A stretch of DNA of 64,000 bases from Bradyrhizobium sp. CIAT3101 (GCF_029714945.1 NZ_CP121634.1:7895001-7959000), one strand, 5' to 3'; positions 47,447-56,760 are shown, counted from the stretch's first letter. Numbers and translations: made by a program. Notes: generated from the sequence alone by a model not told the origin.

Positions 47447-48649
47447 CTACGCCTGCCGCCGGTTCACCAGCCCCAGCCTCGCCTTCACCTCGGCGATCTT
47501 GGCGCGGCTCACCGGCACCCGGTGCGGCGACGGGCCGTCGAGCTCGAGCACCGCACCGTCGCCCTCTTTGCGGACCAGGGCGACATGGGGGATGGCGACG
47601 ATATGGCTGCGATGCACCCGGAGGAACAGCGAGGGATCGAGCTGGGCCTCGGCTTCCGAGATCGACCATGGGCACATCCGCTCGCGTGTGCCGTCATGGA
47701 CGCGGGTGTAATGTGCGTCGGCGCGGACGCTACGGACATTGGCCGTCTCGATGAAATGCGTGCCGTCAGCGCTTTCGACCGGCAACCTCGGAACCGGCGC
47801 ACGCGGCGGCTGGCCAAGGCCACCGAGCGGAGCCGCCGCGCGCGGAGCTGCGGCCGGTGCGGCGATCAGTTCAATGGCCGCCTCCGCTACCGGCGAAGCA
47901 ACCGGTTCGGCGGCAGCGGAATTCGAGGCCTGACGCCGCTGGTCGGGAACCAGCGACAACAGGAAGCCCGCCGCGATGACGAAGCACAGCACCGCGACGA
48001 TGATCGACAAGACTTGCTGCGACGCGGCAAGGCCGACGCCGGCATGGTGATGCGCCGCACCGGTCAGCGGCTCGAAGTGCATGCCCAGCATCGCCGTATA
48101 GTGCATGCCGGAGACCGCAATGCCGAAGACGATCGAACTGACGATCAGCCGAACGCCTTCCTGCTGCGCCAGAAAAGCGCGCAGACCGCCATAGGCCGTG
48201 ACGACCGCGACCACGACCGACAGCAGCACCATGACCGGGTCGTGCACGATGCCGAACGGACCGGCCAGTCCATGGATCCCGACATAATGCATGCTCGCAA
48301 TCCCGACGCCGAGCAGCACCGCCGACGACGCCACGCGCTTCAAGCTCGGCTCGCCGATCGAGACAAAGAAAAGCGAGATCCCGACCACCAGCGCGCAGAT
48401 CAGGAACGAGATGATGGTGGGAAGAACGAGATACACCGTGTCCGGCGGCAGCGGCGCCGCCAGCATGCCGACGAAATGCATGGTCCAGATGCCGACGGCC
48501 AGAAACGCGGCCGCACCCGCGAGCAGAACGCGGTTGCTGACGCCGGGCGTGTTGCGGATGCGAGCAGCAAGCGCAAAGCCGGTATAGCCGCCCAGACTCG
48601 CGATCGCCACAGAGAGCGCGACGAGATAGGGATCGTGTCCTTCGAACAT
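47447..48649 (-). CDS. coxC: MHYT-domain LytTR regulator, CoxC-like
   Basis: 400 residues. The membrane half holds three MHYT repeats (MHFVGM, MHYVGI, MHYTAM), a motif that is thought to bind copper or sense gases such as CO, NO or O2. After an Ala/Pro-rich linker, the C-terminal LytTR DNA-binding domain is visible (DAHYTRVHDG, FLRVHRSHIVAIPHVALV). In Oligotropha coxC precedes coxM; here the insertion sequence now lies between. A role as cox transcription regulator is an inference from domain and place. No strong Shine-Dalgarno precedes ATG 48649. Confidence 0.85.
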   Translation of the reverse strand: MFEGHDPYLVALSVAIASLGGYTGFALAARIRNTPGVSNRVLLAGAAAFLAVGIWTMHFVGMLAAPLPPDTVYLVLPTIISFLICALVVGISLFFVSIGEPSLKRVASSAVLLGVGIASMHYVGIHGLAGPFGIVHDPVMVLLSVVVAVVTAYGGLRAFLAQQEGVRLIVSSIVFGIAVSGMHYTAMLGMHFEPLTGAAHHHAGVGLAASQQVLSIIVAVLCFVIAAGFLLSLVPDQRRQASNSAAAEPVASPVAEAAIELIAAPAAAPRAAAPLGGLGQPPRAPVPRLPVESADGTHFIETANVRSVRADAHYTRVHDGTRERMCPWSISEAEAQLDPSLFLRVHRSHIVAIPHVALVRKEGDGAVLELDGPSPHRVPVSRAKIAEVKARLGLVNRRQA

Positions 48650-48759
48650 GATCTTGTCGGCCGCCCGTCTCCACGGCCCGGCCTCCTCCCGCCGCCGACT
48701 TTATAGGGACGGCGGCGGGATTGACAATCAGCGGCGTGTGAAGCGGCGGCAATGCCAGA

Positions 48760-48884
48760 CCCTCATGGTGAGGAGGCGCGCAGCGCCGTCTCCGGACGAT
48801 GCTTCGCATCGCCTGGAGAACCATGCAGGCCCAACTGTGGCCTTCATCCTTCGAGACGCGCTGACGCGCTCCTCAGGATGAGGA
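48760..48884. repeat. CCTCATGGTGAGGAGGCGCG family repeat
   Basis: Begins CCTCATGGTGAGGAGGCGCG and ends CCTCAGGATGAGG with intermediate palindromes (CGATGCTTCGCATCG). From memory it is one of the Bradyrhizobium intergenic elements. It fills the space between coxC and ribH2. Confidence 0.65.
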
Positions 48885-48903
48885 GCGCGCGTCTCTGTCG
48901 CCC

Positions 48904-49455
48904 CTACACAATTCCCGCCGCGACCTGGCCGCGCAGGCGCTCCAGGCCGTGCAACGTCTCCGCACAGGCGGCCGCGACCTCGATGCCCTTGGTCGTGAAG
49001 TGCCTGCGGAAGAAGTCGTAGTGCACTTCGGTCTCGTGGAATTGCTGCGGCGTCAGCACGGCGGAAAACACCGGCACCTCGGTGCGGAGCTGGACGTCCA
49101 TCAGCGCCTTGATCACGGTGTCGGCGACGAACTCGTGGCGATAGATGCCACCGTCAACGACAAGGCCTGCCGCGACGATCGCGGTGTAGCGCCGCGTCTT
49201 GGCGAGGACCTGCGCATGCAGCGGGATCTCGAACGAGCCCGGCACCTCGAACACGTCGACATGGGTGAGATGCCGCGCCTCGGCTTCCTTGATGAAAGCG
49301 ATGCGGGCTTCCTCGACCACGTCGCGGTGCCAGCAGGCCTGCACGAAGGCCACCCGCTGCGGCTTTGCGAAGCGCGGATGTTCGGTCGCCGGTGGAACCG
49401 GCGGTTGGACGACTTCGGAAGTTTCGGTTTGGGGATCTTGCAACATCTGATTCAT
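48904..49455 (-). CDS. ribH2: 6,7-dimethyl-8-ribityllumazine synthase, type II
   Basis: 183 residues. It condenses the ribitylaminouracil with dihydroxybutanone phosphate in riboflavin synthesis. Visible: VFEVPGSFEIP (substrate loop), VAAGLVVDGGIYRHEFVADTVIKALM, and the C-terminal FHETEVHYDFFRRHF. The GLVVDGG pattern and the short 12-residue segment before the first strand match RibH2 of Brucella and Mesorhizobium, which forms decamers. An FMN riboswitch lies directly upstream, so the gene is feedback-controlled by FMN. Confidence 0.93.
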   Translation of the reverse strand: MNQMLQDPQTETSEVVQPPVPPATEHPRFAKPQRVAFVQACWHRDVVEEARIAFIKEAEARHLTHVDVFEVPGSFEIPLHAQVLAKTRRYTAIVAAGLVVDGGIYRHEFVADTVIKALMDVQLRTEVPVFSAVLTPQQFHETEVHYDFFRRHFTTKGIEVAAACAETLHGLERLRGQVAAGIV

Positions 49456-49531
49456 GGCTTTCCTTCAAAGGACCAGAATCAGGGCACACGGAACGACAAA
49501 CAGCCGCATCCTGCGATGCGTCTGCCACCGA

Positions 49532-49700
49532 CCGTTCTCTTTCATCCGGACTTTAACCGTCGGCTTCGGAGTTGCACCGAATCTGCTGACCCTTTCCTTT
49601 GGAGAAAATCCTTTTCAGGAAACCCCTCTGGGAAGGCGCTCGCGGGCTTAGGCCTTTCGGCCCTTACCGCCGGTGGGGACTTTCACCCCGCCCTGAGAAC
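49532..49700 (-). ncRNA. FMN riboswitch (RFN element) upstream of ribH2
   Basis: On the minus strand the conserved RFN blocks are in order: CAGGGCGGGGTGAAAGTCCC, ACCGGCGGTAA, GCCCGCGAGCG, GGTCAGCAGATTCGGTG, AACTCCGAAGCCGACGGTTA and AAGTCCGGATGAAAGAGAAC. A small hairpin (CGCATC/GATGCG, 49506-49521 region) lies between it and the ribH2 start and may serve as the expression platform. It senses FMN and turns down riboflavin synthesis. Confidence 0.95.
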
Positions 49701-50118
49701 ATCGGCCGTCCGGAATGAACGGCCTGAGCGGAAATATGACGCCGGTCCGGGGCAGCACGCAAGCGTGTTCCGCAGCAAAAATCCGCATGGTCCCATGTCG
49801 CCATGGCGGGCTGGCCCTCGCTGGACGGAATTAGCGATCGGTGCGCGGTCCGGGGAGTCCGATTCCGATTTGTTCTCTTCGTTAATAATTGTGGCGGAGA
49901 TGAGCTGTGGACGAACGAGTCCTGGCTTGTGGACGGACTCGGCAGCCGGTTGCGCAGATTCCGCAAATCACATCAGTTGATCCGCGACAAGCCCGCGCTG
50001 GTCTGAGGGATCGCAACAGCGACTCCTAGGGGATCGCCTTAACGACATTAGGGGAGCGCGCGCCGGACCAACCGCGTGCGTATCTAACGACAACAAGAAG
50101 GCAAGAGGTCGAGACGGC
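49701..50118. other. 418-bp intergenic region without a gene
   Basis: No convincing gene. It contains TGTGGACG at 49906-49913 and 49928-49935, 22 bp apart, and an AT-rich GTTAATAATTG stretch at 49880-49890 that may be part of a promoter for the ribH2 leader or the YbjN gene. Nothing else stands out. Confidence 0.4.
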
Positions 50119-50619
50119 ATGTCCCTGCTCGAAGGCACTATCGATTCCAAAAGCCATCCGCTCGCGGTGGTCGAGGATATCGCTGCCAGCAACAACTGGC
50201 CGTTCGAACGCTCCGGCGAGGACGAACTGACCATTGTCTCGAAGGGGCAATGGACCGACTACCAGATTTCGTTCACCTGGATGGGCGAGATCGAAGCGCT
50301 GCATCTGGCTTGCGCTTTCGACATGAAGATTCCGCTCACACGCAGGGGCGAGGTGCAGCGGCTCGTCGCCGCGGTCAACGAGCAATTGTGGATCGGCCAT
50401 TTCGATCTGTGGACCAACACCGGCATGATCATGCACCGCCAGGCGCTGGTGCTGCCCGGCGGCCTCACCGCCTCGACCGCGCAATGCGAAGCCATGCTCG
50501 CCGGCGCCATCCACGCCTGCGAGCGCTATTTCCCGGCGTTCCAGTTCGTGGTGTGGGCGGGCAAGACCACCGCGCAAGCCATGGACGCCGCGATGTTCGA
50601 TACGGTGGGCGAGGCGTAG
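50119..50619 (+). CDS. YbjN domain-containing protein
   Basis: 166 residues. The YbjN domain (LAVVEDIAASNNWPFERSGEDELTIVSKGQWTDYQISFTWMGEIEALHLACAFDM) has the fold of type III secretion chaperones and is linked to stress response and possibly to chaperoning. Cytoplasmic; no signal. ATG 50119 follows AAGAGG. It may be in one unit with proC, 200 bp downstream, though a repeat lies between them. Confidence 0.85.
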   Translation: MSLLEGTIDSKSHPLAVVEDIAASNNWPFERSGEDELTIVSKGQWTDYQISFTWMGEIEALHLACAFDMKIPLTRRGEVQRLVAAVNEQLWIGHFDLWTNTGMIMHRQALVLPGGLTASTAQCEAMLAGAIHACERYFPAFQFVVWAGKTTAQAMDAAMFDTVGEA

Positions 50620-50672
50620 GGAGCCGACGCTCCCTCCCCGACGCGGTGAGGAACGCAAAGCTCGCCCCTCAT

Positions 50673-50798
50673 CGTCGTCCTGGCGAAAGCCAGGACCCAT
50701 ACCGCGAGGTCTCTCGGTAGCCCGCGATGCTTGTTGCTCTGCCCGCCATCCACTAGAACCCTTTGGGGTAATGGGTCCTGGCTTTCGCCAGGACGACG
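50673..50798. repeat. CGTCGTCCTGGCGAAAGCC inverted repeat
   Basis: Arms CGTCGTCCTGGCGAAAGCC+AGGACCCA (50673-50699) and TGGGTCCT+GGCTTTCGCCAGGACGACG (50772-50798) are perfect inverses around a 72-bp centre. It belongs to the CGTCGTCC family also seen at 52057-52190. Confidence 0.8.
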
Positions 50799-50819
50799 GG
50801 ATTATTTGTGGCGGCAGCG

Positions 50820-51647
50820 ATGGCAGACAACAACACTCTCCAAAACATCACCGGCACCATCCTGCTTGCCGGCGCCGGCAAGATGGGCGGCGCGATGCTG
50901 ACCGGATGGCTGGCAGGCGGGCTCGATCCGCGCCGCGTCGCGGTGGTGGATCCGTTCATCTCGCCCGAGATCACCGCGCTCGCCGCCAAGGGCGTCGCGC
51001 TCAATCCCGATGCGAAGGCCGCAGGCTTTGTCGAGACGATGGTCGTCGCGGTGAAGCCGCAGATGTTCCGCGAGGCCGGCGCCAAGCTGAAATCATTCGT
51101 CACGGAGAAAACTTCCGTGGTCTCGATCATGGCGGGAACCACGATCGCCTCGCTCGACGAGGTCTGCGGCGGCGCCGTGGTGCGCGCGATGCCGAACACG
51201 CCGGCAGCGATCGGCCGCGGCATCACGGTTGCGGTTGCTGCGAAGAATGTCAGCCCCTCGCAGCGTGCGGTGGCCGATGCGCTGCTGCGCGCTACCGGCT
51301 CGGTCGAATGGGTCGAGGATGAAAGCCTGATGGATGCGGTGACCGCCGTCTCCGGCTCGGGGCCCGCTTACGTGTTCCTGCTCGCCGAAGAGCTCGCGCG
51401 CGCCGGCGTCGAAGCCGGCTTGCCCGAAGCGCTGGCGACAAAGCTCGCGCGCGAAACCGTCGCGGGCTCCGGCGAGTTGCTGCACCAGTCGGATCTTCCT
51501 TCCGCTACGCTGCGCCAGAACGTCACCTCGCCCGGCGGCACCACCGCCGCAGCGCTCGGCGTGCTGATGGGCGAGCCGGGCCTGCGCGATCTCATGATCC
51601 GCGCGATCGCGGCGGCGACGAAGCGGTCGAAGGAGCTCGCGAAGTAG
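50820..51647 (+). CDS. proC: Pyrroline-5-carboxylate reductase
   Basis: 275 residues from ATG 50820. ProC makes L-proline from pyrroline-5-carboxylate with NAD(P)H. The dinucleotide fold ILLAGAGKMGGAMLTGWL, VRAMPNTPAAIGRG, and the C-terminal LRQNVTSPGGTTAAAL signature are all present. A GTG 12 bp upstream is a weaker start. Full length. Confidence 0.95.
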   Translation: MADNNTLQNITGTILLAGAGKMGGAMLTGWLAGGLDPRRVAVVDPFISPEITALAAKGVALNPDAKAAGFVETMVVAVKPQMFREAGAKLKSFVTEKTSVVSIMAGTTIASLDEVCGGAVVRAMPNTPAAIGRGITVAVAAKNVSPSQRAVADALLRATGSVEWVEDESLMDAVTAVSGSGPAYVFLLAEELARAGVEAGLPEALATKLARETVAGSGELLHQSDLPSATLRQNVTSPGGTTAAALGVLMGEPGLRDLMIRAIAAATKRSKELAK

Positions 51648-51650
51648 CCG

Positions 51651-52043
51651 CTACGCGCCCAACCGCTTGTTGAACGTCTCGACATTCACGAGCCCGCGCG
51701 CGTGCCGGCCTTCGCCGAGCTTGCGCGTACCCTCGAAGGCCTCGACGTCGAAGCGGATGACGCGGCGCTCGACCGCGATCACTTTCGCAGTGGTCCGCAC
51801 CGTCGCGCCGACGAGCGCGGCAGCGAGATGGCGGATATCGACCTCGGTACCGACCGTGACCCAGCCCGGCTGCAGCGCGGCGCGGATCGCATCGCCCGAC
51901 GTCATCTCCATTTCCAGGATCATCATCGGCGTCGCATAGACCATCGGCATGCCTGGCACGAAATGCCCGACCGTGCGCTCGGCCGGCACCACCAGCGTGC
52001 GCTCGGCGCTCATGCCGACCTTGATGAAGTCGCGTGCGTCCAT
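51651..52043 (-). CDS. Hotdog-fold thioesterase (FlK-like)
   Basis: 130 residues from ATG 52043. Hotdog fold: MPMVYATPMMILEMEMTSGDAI, then TVGTEVDIRHLAAALVGATVRTTAKVI. Family members cleave acyl-CoA (fluoroacetyl-CoA thioesterase FlK is best known); Thr/Glu/His catalytic positions appear in YATPMMILEME and DIRH. The longer frame (52151) overlaps a repeat element and was rejected. It converges with proC, 4 bp apart. Confidence 0.75.
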   Translation of the reverse strand: MDARDFIKVGMSAERTLVVPAERTVGHFVPGMPMVYATPMMILEMEMTSGDAIRAALQPGWVTVGTEVDIRHLAAALVGATVRTTAKVIAVERRVIRFDVEAFEGTRKLGEGRHARGLVNVETFNKRLGA

Positions 52044-52056
52044 GATGCTTGCTCTA

Positions 52057-52190
52057 TGTCGTCCCGGACAAGCAAAGCGCAGATCCGGGACCCATAACCA
52101 CAGGATCGAGTTTGACGAAGACTCGGAGTTACCAGCTCGCCCCACAACCACGCCCTGTGGTTATGGGTCCCGGCCTTCGCCGGGACGACA
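52057..52190. repeat. TGTCGTCCCGG inverted repeat
   Basis: Arms TGTCGTCCCGGACAAGC.. (52057 on) and ..GCCTTCGCCGGGACGACA (ending 52190). Within the element, CCATAACCACAGG and CCTGTGGTTATGG add a second pair. It ends 14 bp before the thioesterase start and belongs to the CGTCGTCC repeat family. Confidence 0.75.
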
Positions 52191-52233
52191 GCTGTGATTG
52201 CTGCTGCGGCAGTGGCTGCCGAAACAGCGCGGC

Positions 52234-52437
52234 CTACTTCTTCGCAGCCGCCGCGCGCTCCACAAACGTCTTGCCGCCCTTCATCTTGTGGCGGAGGGGC
52301 GCTTCGTTGATCTGGATGACGACGGCATCGGCGTCGACGCCGAGATTCTTCACCAGTGCCTGCGTGATGTCGCGCATCATGCCGGCCTTCTGCTCGTCGG
52401 TGCGGCCTTCGGCCATGCTGACGGTGATCTCAGGCAT
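52234..52437 (-). CDS. 4-Oxalocrotonate tautomerase family enzyme
   Basis: 67 residues. The mature start is Pro2 (MPEITVSMAEGRTDEQKAGMMRDITQALVKNLG), the catalytic base of the family after Met removal. Second Arg and the VVIQINEAP strand fit. These small enzymes form hexamers and isomerise unsaturated acids. A longer frame to 52527 would bury Pro2 and was rejected. Confidence 0.85.
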   Translation of the reverse strand: MPEITVSMAEGRTDEQKAGMMRDITQALVKNLGVDADAVVIQINEAPLRHKMKGGKTFVERAAAAKK

Positions 52438-52558
52438 TGTCTTCTCCCTGCTGCTGTCGCGATGACCGGGCACACCCCGGTCGTTCATGAAGGTGCGCAT
52501 CAAACAGGACGCGGATGACCGGGACAAGCCCGGGCGTAAGGCAATGCGCGCAGCTCAG

Positions 52559-54109
52559 TCATGCAGACCCCGGACCGGGCGGCTCGATGTGGTGCCACCT
52601 CAGCAACTTTCGTACTTCATCGACGAGGCTAGAAGCTGGCACTTTCTGCTGGATCAGCTTCTGCGCTTGCAGATAACGATCTCTGTCCTTCTCCACGTCC
52701 GTTACTGTAGAGCCGACCCATAGATCCTTGATTATGACTTGGGGGCCTTCTGGATCATTCAGTTCGTCAGCCCCCTGAATGATGACGCAGGGTGAGTTGC
52801 GGCGGTCGGCATATTTGAGCTGGTTGCCCATGTTCTTGGGATTGCCGAGATAGAGCTCGGCGCGGATGCCGGCGTTGCGCAAGCTCGCGACCATCTTCTG
52901 ATAGTCGGCGACGCGATCGCGGTCGAACACGGTAACGACGACGGGGCCGACTTCGGGTCGCGAGTCGAGCTTGCCGAGCAAGGTCAGCGCAGCCTGGAGC
53001 CGCGACACGCCGATCGAGAAGCCGGTCGCCGGCACCGGCTCGCCGCGGAAGCGGGAAACGAGGCCGTCATAGCGGCCACCGCCGCCGACGGAGCCGAAGC
53101 GCACCGGGCGGCCCTTCTCGTCCTTGGTTTCAAGCAGCAGTTCGACCTCGTAGACGGGACCGGTGTAATATTCGAGGCCGCGCACGACGGACGGATCATA
53201 GGCGATCTGGTCTTTCGAATAGCCGGCCTGATCGCAAATGTAGAGGATCTGCGTCAGCTCCGACGTACCGCTTATGTCGCCACCGACCTTTTCAATGGAC
53301 TTTCGAACCCGATCAAGCTTTTCAGCAGCATCATCCCCGGTCGACGTGATGTAATCGAGCACGATTTCTATTGATTCCGAGGAAAGTCCCGCGCCCGGCG
53401 TAAAATCGCCCTTGCCCTCTTCCCCCCCGTCCCAGCGGCCATTCGAGAGCAACAGTTTCACGCCGTCGATACCGAGGCGATCAAGCTTGTCGATGGCGCG
53501 AAGAACAGTCAGCCGCCGTCCCGCATTCTCATCGCCCTTGAGACCGCAGGCCTCCAGTACTCCATCGAGGATCTTGCGGTTGTTCACCTTCACGACGTAC
53601 TGGCCGCGCGCAACGCCGAGCGCTTCCATCGTGTCGGCTGCCATCATGCAGATCTCGGCATCCGCCGCCGGCGTCGCCGAGCCGACCGTGTCGGCATCGA
53701 ACTGCATGAACTGGCGGAAACGGCCGGGGCCGGGCTTCTCGTTGCGGAAGACGTAGCCGACGCGATAGCTGCGATAGGGCAGGACCAGACCGTCGGTGCC
53801 ATAGCGCTCGCCGACATAGCGCGCGAGCGGCGCGGTCAGATCATAGCGCAACGAGATCCACTGCTCGTCGTCGTCCTGGAACGAGAACACGCCCTCGTTG
53901 GGGCGGTCCTGGTCGGGCAGGAATTTGCCGAGCGCGTCGGTGTATTCCATCGCCGGCGTCTCCACCGGCTCGAACCCGTAGAGCTCGTAGACGGCGCGGA
54001 TCTTCTCGACCATCTCGCGCGTCGCGCGGATCGCGGCGGGATCGCGATCCTCGAGCCCGCGCGGCAGGCGCGCCTTCAGTTTCTGGGGTTTTTTGGGTTT
54101 TTCGGCCAT
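52559..54109 (-). CDS. hisS: Histidyl-tRNA synthetase
   Basis: 516 residues, class II. Histidine-binding motif [11 protein letters not shown], motif 2 [26 protein letters not shown], and the C-terminal anticodon domain ([33 protein letters not shown]). Motif 2 differs from the canonical RYREFHQF: here RFRQFMQF. In alphaproteobacterial lineages that lost the G-1 of tRNA-His, such altered motif 2 is known. About 80 residues longer than E. coli HisRS. Confidence 0.95.
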   Translation of the reverse strand: MAEKPKKPQKLKARLPRGLEDRDPAAIRATREMVEKIRAVYELYGFEPVETPAMEYTDALGKFLPDQDRPNEGVFSFQDDDEQWISLRYDLTAPLARYVGERYGTDGLVLPYRSYRVGYVFRNEKPGPGRFRQFMQFDADTVGSATPAADAEICMMAADTMEALGVARGQYVVKVNNRKILDGVLEACGLKGDENAGRRLTVLRAIDKLDRLGIDGVKLLLSNGRWDGGEEGKGDFTPGAGLSSESIEIVLDYITSTGDDAAEKLDRVRKSIEKVGGDISGTSELTQILYICDQAGYSKDQIAYDPSVVRGLEYYTGPVYEVELLLETKDEKGRPVRFGSVGGGGRYDGLVSRFRGEPVPATGFSIGVSRLQAALTLLGKLDSRPEVGPVVVTVFDRDRVADYQKMVASLRNAGIRAELYLGNPKNMGNQLKYADRRNSPCVIIQGADELNDPEGPQVIIKDLWVGSTVTDVEKDRDRYLQAQKLIQQKVPASSLVDEVRKLLRWHHIEPPGPGSA

Positions 54110-54156
54110 GCGGGCGTTTACCAGCCGACGCGCGATGCGGCAACTGCCGGCTGGCC

Positions 54157-54681
54157 CTACGGCTGCTCCATCCGCGCCCGGAGCGCGTCGGCGTCGGCCT
54201 TCGGCATGGATTTGAGCAGGGGCTTGATGGTTTCGCCGCCGACGATCTTGCCGTTGCGCATGAACATCCAGTCCGAAATGTCGCCTTGCGCGAACTGGAC
54301 CTGGTCGCCTGAGTGCTTGCCTGGCAGATCACGCGGCTCGTTGGCGAAGTGGCCCGAATAGGAACCATCCGGCCGCTTCGTCACCTCGGCCATCCAGATG
54401 TGCTCGGCGCCCTTGCGGGTCGGAAAGCGCACTTTGAGCGAGTGCCCTGTCTCGGACGGTTTTGGTGCGTCGTAGGAAGCCCAGAAGGTGGGCAGCGTGT
54501 CGCGGGCGCGCAGGATCGCGGCGTTCATCTCCATGTCGGCCGTGCGCACATCAACGACGGGCGAACGATCCTCGGCCAGGACCTCTCGCTTCGTGCCGAT
54601 GGTGAGAATGCCGTAGATCGTGCCGCCCATGACGGCGATGAGCACGGCCCATCTCAGGGGTTGGGAAGGGGCGGAAGCCAT
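54157..54681 (-). CDS. DUF2314 domain protein with N-terminal helix
   Basis: 174 residues from ATG 54681. One N-terminal hydrophobic helix ([21 protein letters not shown]) anchors or exports it; the DUF2314 domain follows ([91 protein letters not shown]). Function unknown. The start ATG 54705 lies upstream and is a possible alternative. Upstream of hisS in the same direction. Confidence 0.78.
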   Translation of the reverse strand: MASAPSQPLRWAVLIAVMGGTIYGILTIGTKREVLAEDRSPVVDVRTADMEMNAAILRARDTLPTFWASYDAPKPSETGHSLKVRFPTRKGAEHIWMAEVTKRPDGSYSGHFANEPRDLPGKHSGDQVQFAQGDISDWMFMRNGKIVGGETIKPLLKSMPKADADALRARMEQP

Positions 54682-54763
54682 GATCGCGATGTCCAAATGC
54701 CTCAAGGTCCAAATGATCTTGGGCTTTGTCGCCCGGGCAAGGCGGTGCGTTCACCGCGGCCGG

Positions 54764-54789
54764 CCCTCTCCCCGCAAGCGGGGAGAGGG
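54764..54789. repeat. Short CCCTCTCCCCGC palindrome, possible ilvE terminator
   Basis: CCCTCTCCCCGC (54764-54775) pairs perfectly with GCGGGGAGAGGG (54778-54789). It lies 9 bp after the ilvE stop. There is no T-run; it resembles the palindromes at 2024 and 6652. Confidence 0.6.
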
Positions 54790-54797
54790 AGAGGCAA

Positions 54798-55880
54798 TCA
54801 AAGCACCTTGCGGATCCAGTTGTGCGGATCGTTGGTGCGGCCGTACTGGATGTCGACGAGCTGCTTGCGCAGGCCCATGGCAACGGGGCCGGCGGCGCCG
54901 CCGCTGATCTCGAAATCACCGCTCACCGAGCGCACCTTGCCGATCGGCGAGATCACGGCCGCGGTGCCGCAGGCAAACGCCTCCTTCAGCCTGCCGGAGG
55001 CCGCATCCTTGCGCCACTGGTCGAGCGAATACGGCTCCTCGCGCACGGTCTTTCCGGCATCGCGGGCCAGCGCGATGATGGAGTCGCGGGTGATGCCGGG
55101 CAGGATGGTGCCGAGCGGCGGCGTCGAGAGCGAGCCGTCGTCGAACACGAAGAACACGTTCATGCCGCCGAGCTCCTCGATGTATTTGCGCTCGACCGCA
55201 TCGAGGAAGACGACCTGGTCGCAGCCGTGCTGGATCGCTTCGGCCTGGGCACGCAGGCTCGCCGCATAATTGCCGCCGCATTTGACGGCGCCGGTGCCGC
55301 CGATCGCTGCGCGCGTATAATTCTCGGAGACCCAGATCGAGACCGGCGCGGGGCCGCCCTTGAAATAAGAGCCGACCGGCGAAGCGATCACTGCAAAGAT
55401 GTATTCCGACGACGGCTTCACGCCGAGGAAAGTCTCGCTCGCGATCATGAAGGGGCGCAGATAGAGGCTGCCCTCGCCGCCCGGCATCCAGGCGCGATCG
55501 ATCCGCACGACCTGCTCGACCGCCTCGATGAAGACGTCCTCGGGGATCTGCGCCATCGCCATGCGATCGGCGGAGTCCTTGAAGCGGCGCGCATTGGCGT
55601 CGGGGCGAAACAAGTTCACGCCACCGTCGTCGCGCTTGTAGGCCTTGAGGCCTTCGAAGATTTCCTGGGCGTAGTGCAAGACGGCGCCGGCCGGATCCAT
55701 CTGGAAGTTGGCGCGCGCCTCGATTTTCGCCTCGTACCAGCCACCCTTGGCCTGGTTGTAGCGGACGATCGCCATGTGATCGGTGAAGACGCGTCCGAAG
55801 CCGGGGTCCACCAGCTTGGCGACCCGGTCCTTCTCAGGAGTGGGATTGGATGCGGGCTGGATGTCGAATTTCATGCTCAT
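54798..55880 (-). CDS. ilvE: Branched-chain amino acid aminotransferase
   Basis: 360 residues, fold-type IV PLP enzyme. It transaminates leucine, isoleucine and valine. PLP lysine in TGAVKCGGNYAASL, N-terminal FGRVFTDHMAIVRYN, and YAQEIFEGLKAYKR are visible. The length and the PLP site match eukaryote-like IlvE II seen in Rhizobiales. The start ATG 55880 is followed by MSMKFDIQPAS. A single-gene unit. Confidence 0.94.
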   Translation of the reverse strand: MSMKFDIQPASNPTPEKDRVAKLVDPGFGRVFTDHMAIVRYNQAKGGWYEAKIEARANFQMDPAGAVLHYAQEIFEGLKAYKRDDGGVNLFRPDANARRFKDSADRMAMAQIPEDVFIEAVEQVVRIDRAWMPGGEGSLYLRPFMIASETFLGVKPSSEYIFAVIASPVGSYFKGGPAPVSIWVSENYTRAAIGGTGAVKCGGNYAASLRAQAEAIQHGCDQVVFLDAVERKYIEELGGMNVFFVFDDGSLSTPPLGTILPGITRDSIIALARDAGKTVREEPYSLDQWRKDAASGRLKEAFACGTAAVISPIGKVRSVSGDFEISGGAAGPVAMGLRKQLVDIQYGRTNDPHNWIRKVL

Positions 55881-56152
55881 GTCCTTGCCTCCCGCTGCCG
55901 GTAGCGGCGCTTTCTGGCGCCCGCCCGCCCGTAATCGGACCCGGCTGGCTTGATGTGGTTTCTGGCCGAACCACCGCCAGCCTTGTTACGGCCGGTTTCC
56001 GTGGCCAGCATGTCGTCCGAGGACATGCTTTTGCGGAAGGCGGAAGTCCAGTATGTTTTGCCGAAATGCCGCTCGACAATCGCACGGTAGATCTGATCCG
56101 GCCGTCGTTGCCTGTCTGGCTCACTCCGGCCGCTGTTAGAAATGCCGCCCGA
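55881..56152. other. Intergenic region between ilvE and petP
   Basis: No coding frame is convincing. It contains the hairpin AGCATGTC (56007-56014) with GACATGCT (56022-56029), followed by TTT, which may be a terminator or an operator near the ilvE promoter. The divergent arrangement suggests two promoters here. Confidence 0.4.
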
Positions 56153-56190
56153 CACGAAACGATCTAAAATTTCGTGCGGGCTGATCGTTT
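56153..56190. promoter_or_regulatory. Overlapping dyads upstream of petP, candidate MarR operator
   Basis: CACGAAA (56153-56159) is inverted as TTTCGTG (56170-56176), and AAACGATC (56157-56164) as GATCGTTT (56183-56190). They lie 29-66 bp before the MarR gene, in a position that suits autoregulation. Confidence 0.45.
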
Positions 56191-56218
56191 TGTAACATTG
56201 AACCCAAGATACGTCAAT

Positions 56219-56758
56219 ATGCCTGACATAAATTTCGCGACTCCCTCTCAAGACGCTGCCGAGCCACGGCCGGCGGCAGACGATGGAGGCAATTTGCGCT
56301 GGGATATCATCGAGCTGCTGTTTTTCGCCTATCGCGATTTCGTCGGCGATCCCGACCAGGAGCTGGAGGCGTTCGGCTTCGGCCGGGCCCATCACCGGGT
56401 CATGCACTTCGTCTATCGCTATCCGGGCCTGAAGGTCGCCGACCTGCTCGATGTCCTGCGCATCACAAAACAGTCGCTCGGCCGGGTGCTCAAGCAGCTC
56501 CTGGACGAGGGCTACATCGTGCAGAAGACCGGCGACAATGACCGCCGCCAACGCCTGCTCTATGCAACGCCGAAGGGCGAAGCACTGGTGCAGAAGCTCG
56601 CCGGGCTCCAGACCACGCGGATCACCAAGGCGCTCGCCGAGATGGCGCCGCAGGATGCCGAGACCGTCAAGCGCTTCCTGCGCGCGATGATCGACCGCGA
56701 CGATCCCGACAAGGTGCTGGAGACGATCTTCGCCACCAATCAAGACTCAAAGGAGTGA
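56219..56758 (+). CDS. petP: MarR family regulator, PetP-like
   Basis: 179 residues from ATG 56219. MarR winged helix: LKVADLLDVLRITKQSLGRVLKQLLDEGYIVQKTGDNDRRQRLLYATPKGEALVQK. The order MarR-OmpR regulator matches petP-petR of Rhodobacter, needed there for cytochrome bc1 expression or growth. Overlaps the regulator gene (GTGA). Confidence 0.82.
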   Translation: MPDINFATPSQDAAEPRPAADDGGNLRWDIIELLFFAYRDFVGDPDQELEAFGFGRAHHRVMHFVYRYPGLKVADLLDVLRITKQSLGRVLKQLLDEGYIVQKTGDNDRRQRLLYATPKGEALVQKLAGLQTTRITKALAEMAPQDAETVKRFLRAMIDRDDPDKVLETIFATNQDSKE

Positions 56759-56760
56759 CC

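Noticed and set aside
49889..49935. TGTGGA repeats and AT-rich DNA as an origin of replication
   Set aside because: Only two copies are present, they do not match a full DnaA box (TTATCCACA), and no dnaA, hemE or parA gene lies nearby.
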